A DNA stretch of 64,000 nt from an uncultured Bacilli bacterium (GTDB taxonomy: Bacteria; Bacillota_I; Bacilli_A; RF39; UBA660), in contig CALVOP010000001.1 in NCBI GenBank assembly GCA_944350345.1, positions 62,001 through 126,000 of the forward strand, given 5' to 3'. Made by a program: the position numbers and the translations under genes. Below the pieces are notes generated by a model, which saw only the letters and a list, made by a program, of their open reading frames with translations, searched no databases and was not told the origin of the DNA. Of this stretch, positions 28,385 to 37,309 are shown one piece after another; position 1 is the stretch's first letter, and every line of letters starts with the position of its first letter.

Positions 28385-29752
28385 ATGTACGATGTTGGAA
28401 TAATAGGATGCGGTCCTGCCGGAATTTTTGCTGCATTAGAAATATTAAAAAATAAACCACAAACTAAAATAATAATGTTCGATAAAGGAAATAATATAAA
28501 AATAAGAAAATGTCCTAAATCAATAACAAATAAATGCATTTTTTGCAAACCATGTAATATATCATGCGGTTTTGGAGGTGCAGGAGCGTTTTCAGACGGA
28601 AAAATAACACTATCTAAAGATGTGGGAGGATATTTAGAAGAATATATAGGTGAAAAGGTATTAAATGAATACATAAAATATGTAGATGATATATATGTAT
28701 CCTTTGGTGGCGATAAAGAAGTTGAATTTGATGAAAAATTTGCTGAAGAAATGTACAAAAAATGTAAAGAAAATAATTTAGATTTTATTAAATGCCCAAT
28801 AAGACATTTAGGCACAGAAAAATGTGTAGAAATAATGACAAAAATGTATGAAAAATTAACAAATTATAAAAACGTTACAATACTGGCAAACACAGAAATA
28901 TTGGATGTTGAAATGAAAGAAAAAACAATTATAACGAGCAAGGAAAAATATAAATGTAAAAATATCATTTTAGCAGTAGGAAGAAGCGGATCATCATGGT
29001 TACAAAACATTTGTAAAAATCAAAATATCGAACTACTCAACAATAAAGTTGATATAGGTGTTAGAGTTGAACTTCCTAGAAAAATAACTGACCCAATTAC
29101 TAATCACTTATACGAATTTAAAGTATATAATTATTCTAAAACAACTCAAAATGTTGTAAGAACCTTTTGTATGAGTCCAGGAGGATACGTAACACAAGAA
29201 AATTATGATAACGATTTAGTATGTGTTAATGGTCATAGTTTCAAAGAAAATAAAAGTGAATTAACTAATTTTGCACTTTTAGTATCTGCACACTTTACCG
29301 AACCATTTAAAGAACCAACTAAATATGGCGAACACATTGCCAGACTAGCAAATATGCTAACAGATGGAAAAGTAATGGTCCAAAGATTATATGATTTAAA
29401 ACTAGCAAAACGAAGCACAAGAGAAAAGCTTAAAGAATTAACTTACGAGCCGACATTAAAAGATGCTGAACCAGGCGACTTGTCATTTGCACTACCAGGA
29501 AGAATATTAAATGCGATACTAGAAACTTTTGACGCACTAGAAAAAATATGTCCAGGAATTAGTGGTAAAGAAACAATTTTATACGGGGTAGAAGTAAAAT
29601 TTTACTCAGCAAAAGTAAAAGTTGATAACAATTTACAAACAAACATAAAAAATATTTATGCTATTGGCGATGGAGCAGGAATAACAAGAGGATTATTACA
29701 AGCATCAATAAGTGGAGTAATCGCCGCAAAAGACATAATAAAAAATTTATAA
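28385..29752 (+). CDS. FAD-dependent oxidoreductase (uncharacterised COG2509-type flavoprotein)
   Basis: 455 residues from the ATG at 28385, which has AGGTGATG before it; an upstream ATG at 28319 would give an N-terminus before the Rossmann fold and has no ribosome site. The dinucleotide-binding GxGxxG appears as GIIGCGPAGIFAA at residues 5-17. A Cys-rich stretch with CPKSITNKCIFCKPCNISC (about 40-60) follows, then GFGGAGAFSDGK and a C-terminal FAD motif AIGDGAGITRG. This layout matches a family of predicted FAD dehydrogenases of unknown substrate. It is the only plus-strand gene between 10.6 and 38.5 kb and appears to be a single unit. Confidence 0.82.
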   Translation: MYDVGIIGCGPAGIFAALEILKNKPQTKIIMFDKGNNIKIRKCPKSITNKCIFCKPCNISCGFGGAGAFSDGKITLSKDVGGYLEEYIGEKVLNEYIKYVDDIYVSFGGDKEVEFDEKFAEEMYKKCKENNLDFIKCPIRHLGTEKCVEIMTKMYEKLTNYKNVTILANTEILDVEMKEKTIITSKEKYKCKNIILAVGRSGSSWLQNICKNQNIELLNNKVDIGVRVELPRKITDPITNHLYEFKVYNYSKTTQNVVRTFCMSPGGYVTQENYDNDLVCVNGHSFKENKSELTNFALLVSAHFTEPFKEPTKYGEHIARLANMLTDGKVMVQRLYDLKLAKRSTREKLKELTYEPTLKDAEPGDLSFALPGRILNAILETFDALEKICPGISGKETILYGVEVKFYSAKVKVDNNLQTNIKNIYAIGDGAGITRGLLQASISGVIAAKDIIKNL

Positions 29753-29828
29753 GTAAAAAATAAGATAAAATATAGTCGATCTTGTTTTTTCATTTAAACT
29801 AAACATTAAAACAAAAAATTGTAAGCAT

Positions 29829-31919
29829 TTAAAATTCATCTAGATTATCAACTTTTTCCAAACTTTTATGAGTTTTCATTATTTTAACAACACCAACATT
29901 ATGATTAAAAGCTATAGATGCTATACTTCCTTCAATTTGCACAACAATACCATAACCATATTTAGTATGTTTAACTTTATCTCCAACTTTTAATTCCGAA
30001 TTTCTTCCCTCATCATACATATCATTGGAAATAATAGTATTAACATTAATTTCATTGCTATCCAACAAATCTGGCGTGATTTCTTGAACAAATCTACTAG
30101 GCGAATTCATATCTGTTCTACCAAATAAAGTTCTTTTTTTAGCATTTAACAAATATAATTTTTCTTTTGCCCTAGTAATACCAACGTAACATAAACGTCG
30201 TTCTTCCTCCAACTCATCCTCATTATCCATCGATCTAAAATGTGGAAAAACATTTTCTTCCATTCCTGTTAAAAAAACTACATCAAATTCCAAACCTTTT
30301 GCCGAATGTAATGTCATAACATTAACACAATCATCTACATCTTTGTATTGACCGAAATCACTTACTAAAGCTATATTTTCAAGAAACTCTTCCAATGAAT
30401 ATATACCGCGCTCTTCAAAAGCAAGAGCAATACTTTTAAATTCCTCCAAATTTTCAAGTCTTATTTCACTATCAAGTCCGCCTATAGTTTCCAGTTCCTT
30501 TTTCATACCAGATAAATTTAATATTTGATCAATCAAATCAGACAAATTTAAATTTTTTGCTTCATCAATCAATTCCAAAATTAGATTTTTAAAATCAAGT
30601 GCAGAACCATCTTCTATTGCTTCAAACATTGAAATGCCAGCATCATTTGCTTTTTTCCTAATTTTATCTATTGTTTTATTACCAATTTTACGTTTTGGGA
30701 CATTTATAATACGTTCTAAACTTTCATTATCTTTAGGATTATAAATTAAGGTCAAATAAGCTATTAAATCCTTAATTTCTTTTCTATTATAAAAATAATA
30801 ACTACCTACAACCTTGTAAGGTATATTTTCTTTTAAAAGCGCTTCTTCAATTACACGACTCTGTGCATTTGTTCTATATAAAATACCAATATCCGAATAT
30901 TTTTTTCCAGATAAAACCAATTTTTTAATTTCTTCTACAACTTCTTTAGCCTCATCAATTTCACTATAACAACGAATATATTTTATCTTTTCTCCTAAAT
31001 CTTTAGTACTAATTAAATTTTTTTCTTTTCTTTTAACATTATGTTTAACAACACTATTTGCGGCATCCAATATATTTTTTGTACTTCTATAATTTTCCTC
31101 CAAAACAATTAAACGCGCTTCTTTATAATCTTTTTCAAAATTTAATATATTTTCATAATTAGCGCCTCTCCAACCATAAATACTTTGATCAATATCCCCA
31201 ACTACAAAAATATTTCTATACTTACTTGCCAAAACTTTGCATAAATCATATTGAACAGTATTAGTATCCTGATACTCATCAACCAAAATATACTTATAAT
31301 GTTCTTGATATCTATCCAAAATAGTCTTATTATTTTTAAATAATTGCAAAGGCAAAAGAAGTAAGTCATCAAAATCTACTGAATTATTATTTTTTAATAC
31401 AGAAATATATTTTGAATAAACTTTAATTACAGTCTCGTCAACATAACCTTTCATAAATTTACTATACTCTTCAGGAGTCAAATTTTCATTTTTAGCAAAA
31501 CTAATTTTATTAATTACATACTTAACTGGAACTAATTTAGTATCAACATTAAGTTCTTTTAGTATTTTTTTTATAATACTATTCATATCTTCTCTATCAA
31601 TAATCGAAATATTTCTTTCAAATCCCAATTCACGAAAATTTTCTCTTATAATTTTTAATCCAAAAGAATGAAAAGTTCCTACAAAAATATCATTAGCAAC
31701 TTCATTTAACTTCAAAAAAATTCTATCTTTCATTTCTTTCGTAGCTTTATTAGTAAAAGTTATAGCTAAAATATTATGAGGTGGCACCCCACTTTCAATA
31801 AGTTTGATTATTCTTGCAGTCAAAACTTTAGTTTTACCACTACCAGCACCAGCTAAAACTAAACAAGGACCATCTTTAAAATTAACAGCTTCATTTTGTT
31901 TTCTATTTAATGTATCCAT
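29829..31919 (-). CDS. pcrA: UvrD/PcrA-type superfamily 1 DNA helicase
   Basis: 696 residues with all SF1A motifs: motif I GAGSGKTKVL, motif II VDEYQDTN, motif III VGDIDQSIYGWRGA, the VVFLTGMEENVFPH region and motif VI ITRAKEKLYL. The C-terminal RNA-polymerase-binding Tudor-like domain is present (KVGDKVKHTKYGYG). PcrA unwinds DNA in nucleotide excision repair and removes RecA from DNA. It follows the deoxyribosyltransferase-like gene by 15 bases. The usual pcrA-ligA pair is split here by an opposing flavoprotein gene. Confidence 0.96.
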   Translation of the reverse strand: MDTLNRKQNEAVNFKDGPCLVLAGAGSGKTKVLTARIIKLIESGVPPHNILAITFTNKATKEMKDRIFLKLNEVANDIFVGTFHSFGLKIIRENFRELGFERNISIIDREDMNSIIKKILKELNVDTKLVPVKYVINKISFAKNENLTPEEYSKFMKGYVDETVIKVYSKYISVLKNNNSVDFDDLLLLPLQLFKNNKTILDRYQEHYKYILVDEYQDTNTVQYDLCKVLASKYRNIFVVGDIDQSIYGWRGANYENILNFEKDYKEARLIVLEENYRSTKNILDAANSVVKHNVKRKEKNLISTKDLGEKIKYIRCYSEIDEAKEVVEEIKKLVLSGKKYSDIGILYRTNAQSRVIEEALLKENIPYKVVGSYYFYNRKEIKDLIAYLTLIYNPKDNESLERIINVPKRKIGNKTIDKIRKKANDAGISMFEAIEDGSALDFKNLILELIDEAKNLNLSDLIDQILNLSGMKKELETIGGLDSEIRLENLEEFKSIALAFEERGIYSLEEFLENIALVSDFGQYKDVDDCVNVMTLHSAKGLEFDVVFLTGMEENVFPHFRSMDNEDELEEERRLCYVGITRAKEKLYLLNAKKRTLFGRTDMNSPSRFVQEITPDLLDSNEINVNTIISNDMYDEGRNSELKVGDKVKHTKYGYGIVVQIEGSIASIAFNHNVGVVKIMKTHKSLEKVDNLDEF

Positions 31920-31934
31920 ATTAACAACTTCTCT

Positions 31935-32390
31935 CTATTTTAAAATTTTTATACTCTCAACTAACAATTTCTCTAAACTATTAAACGGCAACTTACCAGT
32001 ATCTTTTTTATATAACCAATCTAAATAAGCGATTTCATCAGCATCATCAGGTCTACCATACAAAATATTTTTTTTATTAATATAATAACCAAATTCAACA
32101 TTTGAAGTAAGTCCAAGCATATATGGCTTTTTTCTTGGTATCCAAAAAACAATTAAGTCACATGAACTTAAAGCCTTTAAATCCCAGTCCACTTCCTCCA
32201 TATAATTAGATTTTGCAACAAAATCTCTTTTTTCAGGAATCAACACTGTACCCGAAAACTCGTACTTTTCAAGAATATCAATTGCTTCCTTTTTCCAAGA
32301 AATAGCATTTTCATCGCGTGGAATTGGTCCAGCTAAAAAAAGACTTTTACCTTTAATATCTATGTTTTCCATAGAATAAATTGTATTCAC
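31935..32390 (-). CDS. Nucleoside 2-deoxyribosyltransferase-like protein
   Basis: About 151 residues from a GTG at 32390, with GGTGA six bases before it; no well-placed ATG is available. LFLAGPIPR near the start, SSCDLIVFWIPRKK in the middle and TSNVEFGYY form the Rossmann-like core of the nucleoside 2-deoxyribosyltransferase-2 group, which moves or hydrolyses nucleobases on deoxyribosides. The Glu in NVEFG is the likely nucleophile by analogy. It has its own extended -10 box (TGTTATAAT on the minus strand at about 32407) and is followed by pcrA. Confidence 0.75.
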   Translation of the reverse strand: MNTIYSMENIDIKGKSLFLAGPIPRDENAISWKKEAIDILEKYEFSGTVLIPEKRDFVAKSNYMEEVDWDLKALSSCDLIVFWIPRKKPYMLGLTSNVEFGYYINKKNILYGRPDDADEIAYLDWLYKKDTGKLPFNSLEKLLVESIKILK

Positions 32391-32410
32391 ATTAATCACC
32401 AAATAAATTA

Positions 32411-32446
32411 TAACAAAAAGTCAAATCGCTTTGTAGACTTGACTTT
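32411..32446 (-). terminator. Rho-independent terminator of divIC
   Basis: AAAGTCAA/TTGACTTT stem with a 14-base loop and a short T run on the minus strand, starting in the divIC stop region. Confidence 0.7.
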
Positions 32447-32732
32447 ATTTAATTTTTATTATTATTTCTCCATCCTTAGAATATAAATATTTTTCCCTAG
32501 CATATCTCGCAACATACTCATCATCTTGAAGTTTAACAATTTCAGTTTTTAAAGTTTCCTCTTCTTCCAAAATTTCTCTATATAATGATTCTAACTCTTC
32601 CTTCTCTTTTATATTATTATAAATTTGTGACCAATAACTAAACATATTACTTACAAAAACTGTAAGCAATGGAATAAATATAATAATTAACAATGTTATT
32701 CTTCTTCTATCCTTTTTAGTAACTTTTTTCAT
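32445..32732 (-). CDS. divIC: Septum formation initiator DivIC (FtsB family)
   Basis: 95 residues: a basic cytoplasmic tail, one membrane helix (about 12-30), a coiled-coil (IKEKEELESLYREILEEE, about 40-57) and the family end LQDDEYVARYAREKYLYSK. DivIC pairs with FtsL and activates septal wall synthesis in division and sporulation. It follows yabP and yabQ, the same order as in Bacillus. Confidence 0.93.
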   Translation of the reverse strand: MKKVTKKDRRRITLLIIIFIPLLTVFVSNMFSYWSQIYNNIKEKEELESLYREILEEEETLKTEIVKLQDDEYVARYAREKYLYSKDGEIIIKIK

Positions 32733-32804
32733 ACTTTAACCCATCCTATTACAAAGTATAACATTTTAAAAAATGAATAACAATAATCAAAAAATGACTT
32801 TACA

Positions 32805-33116
32805 TTATTTTTTCTTTTTTTTACTAATATATTGCACTTTTAAATATTTTCTTAAATAAAAATTATACTTATTAAATATCAAAAACGAAAAAATAAATGT
32901 AGCCAAAAAATATATATGCAAAATGCCATTGTTGATTTTTATCAACAATAAAAAATATATAAGCATAAAATCCAATACAAATAAAAAATTAACTAAAATT
33001 TTATAGATAAAATTCGTCTTATAAAACAATTTGTAAAAATAAGAATAAAAATATGAGAAAACAACACCAAAAAAGAGAGAAAAAATAAGCGACAAAACTT
33101 GAACTTTTAAACTCAT
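32805..33116 (-). CDS. yabQ: Sporulation protein YabQ (short form)
   Basis: 103 residues, shorter than the Bacillus protein, with three to four membrane helices and a basic tail of Lys. The N-terminal SLKVQVLSLIFSLFFGVVFSY resembles the start of YabQ, a forespore-surrounding membrane protein needed for cortex formation. It overlaps yabP by four bases (ATGA) and precedes divIC, the standard context, which carries much of the call. Confidence 0.82.
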   Translation of the reverse strand: MSLKVQVLSLIFSLFFGVVFSYFYSYFYKLFYKTNFIYKILVNFLFVLDFMLIYFLLLIKINNGILHIYFLATFIFSFLIFNKYNFYLRKYLKVQYISKKKKK

Positions 33117-33406
33117 TTAAATAATTTAGATAAAACGCTTTCAGTTTTTATTTTCTTATTTCCCTCTTCTAAATAATTAACACTATTAATTTTTCCTTTT
33201 ATTGATAATGTTCCTTGAAACGTATCTAATTTTATTAGTTCTAGTTCTTCACCTTTAATTAAGATATATCCTAAAACACTTTCTAAAAAAAACTCTTCAT
33301 TATCAAAGTTCTCTAATTTTTTTACGCCAGTAATATATAAAGTTTTTCTTTCACCTATCTGAATTGAATGATTGAAAGTATTTTCTACTTCTTTTACCTT
33401 GTCCAT
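33113..33406 (-). CDS. yabP: Sporulation protein YabP
   Basis: 97 residues matching the YabP/YqfC family: HSIQIGERKTLYITGV at residues 13-28, then LGYILIKGEELELIKLD and a GTLSIKGKINSVNY block. In Bacillus YabP is made in the mother cell under sigma-E and acts in spore coat/cortex assembly. TTAGGTGA precedes the ATG. First gene of yabP-yabQ-divIC. Confidence 0.92.
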   Translation of the reverse strand: MDKVKEVENTFNHSIQIGERKTLYITGVKKLENFDNEEFFLESVLGYILIKGEELELIKLDTFQGTLSIKGKINSVNYLEEGNKKIKTESVLSKLFK

Positions 33407-33452
33407 AAATTATCACCTAACTAATAATATTCAAATCATAGTTAAGTAGAAC

Positions 33453-33474
33453 AAAAAAAGCCCAAGAGGGCTAT
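33453..33474 (-). terminator. Rho-independent terminator of spoVG
   Basis: AGCCC-TCTT-GGGCT stem followed by seven T on the minus strand, a compact GC-containing hairpin. Confidence 0.92.
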
Positions 33475-33486
33475 ATTAATCATAAA

Positions 33487-33774
33487 TTATTCTTCAGTTG
33501 TTTCTTCGTTTGAAACATCTTCAGCATTTTCGTATGCATCTAAAATTTCTTTTTCAAACATACTACGTACTTCTTGACTAATTGGATGACAAATATCTCT
33601 ATATCCGCCAGTACTTGTTTTTCTACTTGGCATAGCGATAAATAAACCTTTAGTACCTTCAATGATTCTTATATCATGAACAGCAAACTCGTCATCTAGT
33701 AATACAGATGCAATTCCTTTCATTCTAGAATCTTCTTTTTCAATTTTACGTATTGTAACTGATGTTATTTTCAT
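33487..33774 (-). CDS. spoVG: Septation/RNA-binding regulator SpoVG
   Basis: 95 residues with the SpoVG core MKITSVTIRKIE, ASVLLDDEFAVHDIRIIEG and FIAMPSRKTSTGGYRDICHPI, and an acidic tail. SpoVG is a nucleic-acid-binding regulator acting in asymmetric septation and virulence-type gene control. It has its own promoter and terminator, and AAGGAGGAATGG precedes the start. The neighbouring sporulation genes support the role. Confidence 0.97.
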   Translation of the reverse strand: MKITSVTIRKIEKEDSRMKGIASVLLDDEFAVHDIRIIEGTKGLFIAMPSRKTSTGGYRDICHPISQEVRSMFEKEILDAYENAEDVSNEETTEE

Positions 33775-33803
33775 AGTTCCATTCCTCCTTGTAAACTAAA
33801 ATT

Positions 33804-33832
33804 ATTTTACAACATTATAAAAGCAAAATCAA
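33804..33832 (-). promoter_or_regulatory. Sigma-A-type promoter of spoVG
   Basis: Minus-strand TTGATT and TAAAAT boxes with a 17-base spacer, 30 bases before the spoVG start. Confidence 0.65.
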
Positions 33833-33854
33833 GACTTACTTGTTGACCTATAAA

Positions 33855-34064
33855 TTAGTTTACTATTATAACATTCTTAGTTAAAACATCGACATAAGAA
33901 AAAGTTTTTATATCATTGCCTGACTTCAAAGTAAACAAATATGGGTATATATCTTGAACTACACCAATTACACTTTCATATCGATTTCTGCCAATATTAA
34001 TTTTCAAAATTATTTCTTTTCCTTTTAATTTAGAAATATTCGATTTTATTTTATCTATATTCAT
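33855..34064 (-). CDS. veg: Veg-family protein
   Basis: 69 residues with KIKSNISKLKGKEIILKINIGRNR at the N-terminus and a SYVDVLTKNV end, the full Veg signature. Veg is a small protein highly expressed in Bacillus that affects biofilm formation and spore germination; its mechanism is not clear. Its ATG directly follows the yabG stop (TAGATG), so it is translationally coupled to yabG, and spoVG lies just downstream. This is the Bacillus order. Confidence 0.93.
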   Translation of the reverse strand: MNIDKIKSNISKLKGKEIILKINIGRNRYESVIGVVQDIYPYLFTLKSGNDIKTFSYVDVLTKNVIIVN

Positions 34065-34835
34065 CTAAACCTCATTTCTTGGGTATCCAACATTCATAAC
34101 TCCTTTAGTCTTTAACCCGCCTATTCCATCTTTACCATACTTTGTTTTTTCTAAAAGGCTTAGCAAATCTATGGGTTTACCTTTTTCTGTTAAACAAATA
34201 TTAGTAGCTATTATCGCAGGATCCAATGCATGAATATTAATTCTTTTAGGACTTGAAGCAAAAGTAGCTCCTGCTTTAATAAGTTCTTCGTAATTACTTT
34301 GACATGCTCCGGCAATAATAATTAAATTATCACCTTTAATTTTTCTAGCTTCTTTTACGCATTTTATAAAATTTTCACTATTTTTATATAAATTTTTATC
34401 TGAAACCCTTTTTTTTAAGATTGCATCATGCCCAGTTATTATTAAAACGTCAGGGTTTACACTTCCAAGATATTTTCCAACATCTTTATACATTTCAGAT
34501 TCTTTAATTGATTTTCCATAAGCAGTCACATTCGCTTTTTTATAAAATTCCATGCACCTTTTTAAATAAGAATCATCACCATCTAAATGAAGAACTTTTC
34601 CAGGCAAATAAAAATATTCACTTCTATCTAATTCAATTTCTTTAATACACTTATATAAGTCTTCTTCGCTACTTTCTCTCTTATCACTTAAAACTAAATC
34701 ACTTTCATCAGCATCTGCAATAAGTCTTACATCTACACCTTGCAAAATGCAATTTTTTTCAATTTTATCAATAACTAGAAAAACTATATCGTGATTATAA
34801 CTTCTTCTAGTTACATAATCACCAACATTTATCAT
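34065..34835 (-). CDS. yabG: Sporulation-specific protease YabG
   Basis: 256 residues. INVGDYVTRRSYNHDIVFLV begins the protein; KVLHLDGDDSYL (about 82-93), VLIITGHDA near 137 and IAGACQSNYEELIKAGATFASSPKR in the second half are characteristic of YabG. The His in GHDA and the Cys in GACQS are candidate catalytic residues. YabG trims coat proteins (and pre-proteins of germination machinery in clostridia) late in sporulation. TAGGTGA precedes the ATG. Confidence 0.95.
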   Translation of the reverse strand: MINVGDYVTRRSYNHDIVFLVIDKIEKNCILQGVDVRLIADADESDLVLSDKRESSEEDLYKCIKEIELDRSEYFYLPGKVLHLDGDDSYLKRCMEFYKKANVTAYGKSIKESEMYKDVGKYLGSVNPDVLIITGHDAILKKRVSDKNLYKNSENFIKCVKEARKIKGDNLIIIAGACQSNYEELIKAGATFASSPKRINIHALDPAIIATNICLTEKGKPIDLLSLLEKTKYGKDGIGGLKTKGVMNVGYPRNEV

Positions 34836-34881
34836 AAATCACCTAATTAAGTATATTAAAAAAAAATAATAGTATTCACTA

Positions 34882-35676
34882 TTATTCAGTTATTAAATAT
34901 TCATACAAATTTACAAATTCATCAATGCTTATTTGTTCAGCTCTATAAGTTAAATCCTTACCTATTGTTTTTAAAAATGTTTCTATTTTATTTAAATCAT
35001 ACTGACATAAATTATTTTTCAAATTCTTTCGTTTATGCTTGAAAGCATCTCTAACAAATTTAAAAAACAACTCCATATTAGTAAACTCACTAGTATCTAA
35101 TTTTTTTTCAAACTTTAAAACAATACTATCAACATCAGGTTTAGGAAAAAAAGAATTTCTACTTACGTCACAAATTTTAGTTATATTATATTTAAACTGC
35201 GAATAAACACTTAATGAACCATAATCCCTAGTATTTGGACTCGCCATCAATCTATTTCCTACCTCTTTTTGAACCATTATTGTAAAAACATCCGGATTTA
35301 TTACATCTATAATTTTAGTCACAATAGGCGTAGTTATATAGTAAGGAATATTTGCAATTACATATAATTTATTAAATTTATAATTATTTATATAATCATT
35401 GACATTTACCTTTAAAAAATCAGCAAAGACAACTCTTAAATTTTCATTGTTTTTTTCCAATAATTCTAGTGAGCCTCTTAATCTATCATCTATTTCAAAA
35501 GCTAATACATAATTTCCTGTTTTAATAAGTTCTTTTGTTAATGCACCATTTCCTGGCCCAACTTCTATAATTAAAGAATTGGGAAAAATATTAGACGATA
35601 AAACAATTTTACCCAAAATATTTTTATCATTCAAAAAATTTTGACCTAAACTTTTTTTATATTTAAAGTCATTCAT
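34882..35676 (-). CDS. rsmA: 16S rRNA dimethyladenosine transferase
   Basis: 264 residues with KKSLGQNFLNDKNIL, the SAM-binding VGPGNGALTKELI and the catalytic NIPYYITTPI. RsmA (KsgA) dimethylates two adjacent adenines near the 3' end of 16S rRNA during small-subunit maturation. It starts one base after the yabE-like stop. The rnmV gene that normally lies between them in Bacillus is missing from this cluster. Confidence 0.97.
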   Translation of the reverse strand: MNDFKYKKSLGQNFLNDKNILGKIVLSSNIFPNSLIIEVGPGNGALTKELIKTGNYVLAFEIDDRLRGSLELLEKNNENLRVVFADFLKVNVNDYINNYKFNKLYVIANIPYYITTPIVTKIIDVINPDVFTIMVQKEVGNRLMASPNTRDYGSLSVYSQFKYNITKICDVSRNSFFPKPDVDSIVLKFEKKLDTSEFTNMELFFKFVRDAFKHKRKNLKNNLCQYDLNKIETFLKTIGKDLTYRAEQISIDEFVNLYEYLITE

Positions 35677-35677
35677 T

Positions 35678-36226
35678 CTACCAGCCGTACCTTAAAACTT
35701 CAAAAGTTTGATTTTTAACTCTACCTATATTTTTTGTCGCATAATTAACATCATCTACTAATAAATCTACATTATTGCCACCAACACCCCTATCCATAGC
35801 AATTGCTATAATAGGTTCTTCTCCAATTTTATCCACATTAAATCTCAAAATTGTACCACAAGAATATTTACTACTTGTAGCAACAATTCTAACTTGACCA
35901 TACTCAGAATCATTAAAATATATTCCACTTTCTAAAACATTTGTCCTAGGATGACAAGCTAATATACCAGAACATAAAGGACAATCACCAACATATGCAG
36001 TCAAATCCCCAGTAAAAGTTGCTTCAGCATCGTATAATTCAGCCACATATAAATTTTCATGATTTTCTTCCATAACAGCAACTTCTAACGATTTATTTAA
36101 ATTAACATTATTTATATTTACGCTGTAAGACGTGTCTAAAACTGTTGTTCCCAACAACAACATCAAAGAAAATAAAGAGATAACACGTACCACAACCAAC
36201 CATTTTTTAGGTTTATATATTTTCAT
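35678..36226 (-). CDS. 3D-domain cell-wall protein (short YabE-like)
   Basis: 182 residues: an N-terminal membrane/signal helix (about 8-28), then a 3D domain whose Asp triad lies in IAMDRGVGGNNVDLLVDD near residues 142-160 and whose start is CPLCSGILACHPRT. The 3D domain is the catalytic fold of MltA-type and resuscitation-like wall enzymes. At this place (tatD-yabE-rsmA) Bacillus has YabE, which also carries DUF348 and G5 domains; those are absent here. Four Cys could form disulfides. Probably a secreted or anchored peptidoglycan hydrolase. Confidence 0.82.
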   Translation of the reverse strand: MKIYKPKKWLVVVRVISLFSLMLLLGTTVLDTSYSVNINNVNLNKSLEVAVMEENHENLYVAELYDAEATFTGDLTAYVGDCPLCSGILACHPRTNVLESGIYFNDSEYGQVRIVATSSKYSCGTILRFNVDKIGEEPIIAIAMDRGVGGNNVDLLVDDVNYATKNIGRVKNQTFEVLRYGW

Positions 36227-36264
36227 TTATACACCTCTCGGTAAATTTAATTATACTATTAAAC

Positions 36265-37017
36265 CTAAGAAAAGTCAAAAATACGACTTGCATTATCAGT
36301 TGTAATTTCCATCACATCTTCTACTTCAATTTCCTTTAATAAAGCTAATTTCTCAGCAATTACTGGAATATATTTAGGTTCATTTTTATATTTTCTATAT
36401 GGTTCCGGAGTTAAAAATGGTGAATCCGTTTCTAATAATATGTATTCAATAGGAACATTTTTTATTACTTCACCAAGTTTAGAATTTTTAAAAGTTAAAA
36501 TACCTCCAACACCCAAGTAGTAGCCTAATTTTATAAATTCTCTAGCAGTTTCAATACTACCACTAAAACAATGAATAACACCTTTAATACTATATTTTTT
36601 TAATATTTTAAGAACATCATCAGTGGCATTTCGAGAATGTATTATCACTGGCAAATTATACTTTTCAGCTAATTTTAATTGAGATTCAAAAAAAAGAATT
36701 TGCTTTTCCCTATTTTCTCTAGAATAATAATAATCCAATCCAATCTCTCCTAAAGCAATTACTTTCTCACTACACAAAATTTTTTCTAATTCAATAATGT
36801 CATCAATAGTACAACTATCAACATTTTGAGGATGTATTCCTACTGCAGGATATAAATTAACATATTTATTATGCAAATCAATGACATCATAACTAGTTTT
36901 CAAATCTTCAGCACAATTAACAATATTTTGAACATTACATTTACTAGCCTCTTTCAAAACATCATCAACATTTTCATACATTCCAAAATTTACATGAGCA
37001 TGTGAGTCCACATACAT
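36265..37017 (-). CDS. tatD: TatD-family metal-dependent deoxyribonuclease
   Basis: 250 residues with the metal ligands YVDSHAHVNF at the N-terminus, ALGEIGLDYYY, PVIIHSRNA, GVIHCFSG and LLETDSPFL, the complete TatD set. The family has 3'-5' exonuclease activity linked to repair. GAGGT precedes the ATG. It heads the tatD-yabE-rsmA-yabG-veg series. The metG gene often found before it is not present here. Confidence 0.96.
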   Translation of the reverse strand: MYVDSHAHVNFGMYENVDDVLKEASKCNVQNIVNCAEDLKTSYDVIDLHNKYVNLYPAVGIHPQNVDSCTIDDIIELEKILCSEKVIALGEIGLDYYYSRENREKQILFFESQLKLAEKYNLPVIIHSRNATDDVLKILKKYSIKGVIHCFSGSIETAREFIKLGYYLGVGGILTFKNSKLGEVIKNVPIEYILLETDSPFLTPEPYRKYKNEPKYIPVIAEKLALLKEIEVEDVMEITTDNASRIFDFS

Positions 37018-37029
37018 ACTAAAACCTCT

Positions 37030-37203
37030 TTACATTTCATATTTAATCCATAAATAACTATAATATACAGATAACACTGCAAAAATTATACTATACAAAT
37101 GAATTTGATCTTTACCAAATAACATTATAAAAATAACTACATCTACTGCTAAAACTGATAAAATTCTTCTTTTATTACTTCTACAATATTCTATTATTTT
37201 CAT
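37030..37203 (-). CDS. Small hypothetical membrane protein
   Basis: 57 residues from the ATG at 37203, with a basic N-terminus (YCRSNKRR) and two hydrophobic segments. No clear ribosome site is seen, and two upstream in-frame starts (ATG 37209 and TTG 37212) are equally possible. It lies 12 bases before tatD on the same strand. I recognise no family; the frame may be real because it fills the gap and has a membrane-protein pattern. Confidence 0.45.
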   Translation of the reverse strand: MKIIEYCRSNKRRILSVLAVDVVIFIMLFGKDQIHLYSIIFAVLSVYYSYLWIKYEM

Positions 37204-37280
37204 ACGCATCAAAGCAAATATAGCAATTTATTTAATAGATTTCAATCAAAAAAACAATCTTTTTCATTCTTTTACATTTT

Positions 37281-37309
37281 TTTACATAAATCTACAAAAT
37301 TTATGTAAA
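37281..37309. repeat. Inverted repeat just after the dut stop
   Basis: TTTACATAAAT and ATTTATGTAAA form an 11-bp perfect stem with a seven-base loop, touching the dut stop codon. On the dut strand it is followed by A rather than T, so it is not a classic terminator. It could be an operator or an mRNA-end stabiliser. Confidence 0.6.

Noticed and set aside
29755-29792. Hairpin AAGAT/ATCTT between the FAD oxidoreductase and pcrA as a terminator
   Set aside because: Five-base A/T-rich stem with a long loop; too weak to call, though a bidirectional terminator would fit this convergent pair.
37281-37309. Inverted repeat after dut as a terminator
   Set aside because: The dut strand has an A run rather than a T run after the stem; reported only as a repeat.
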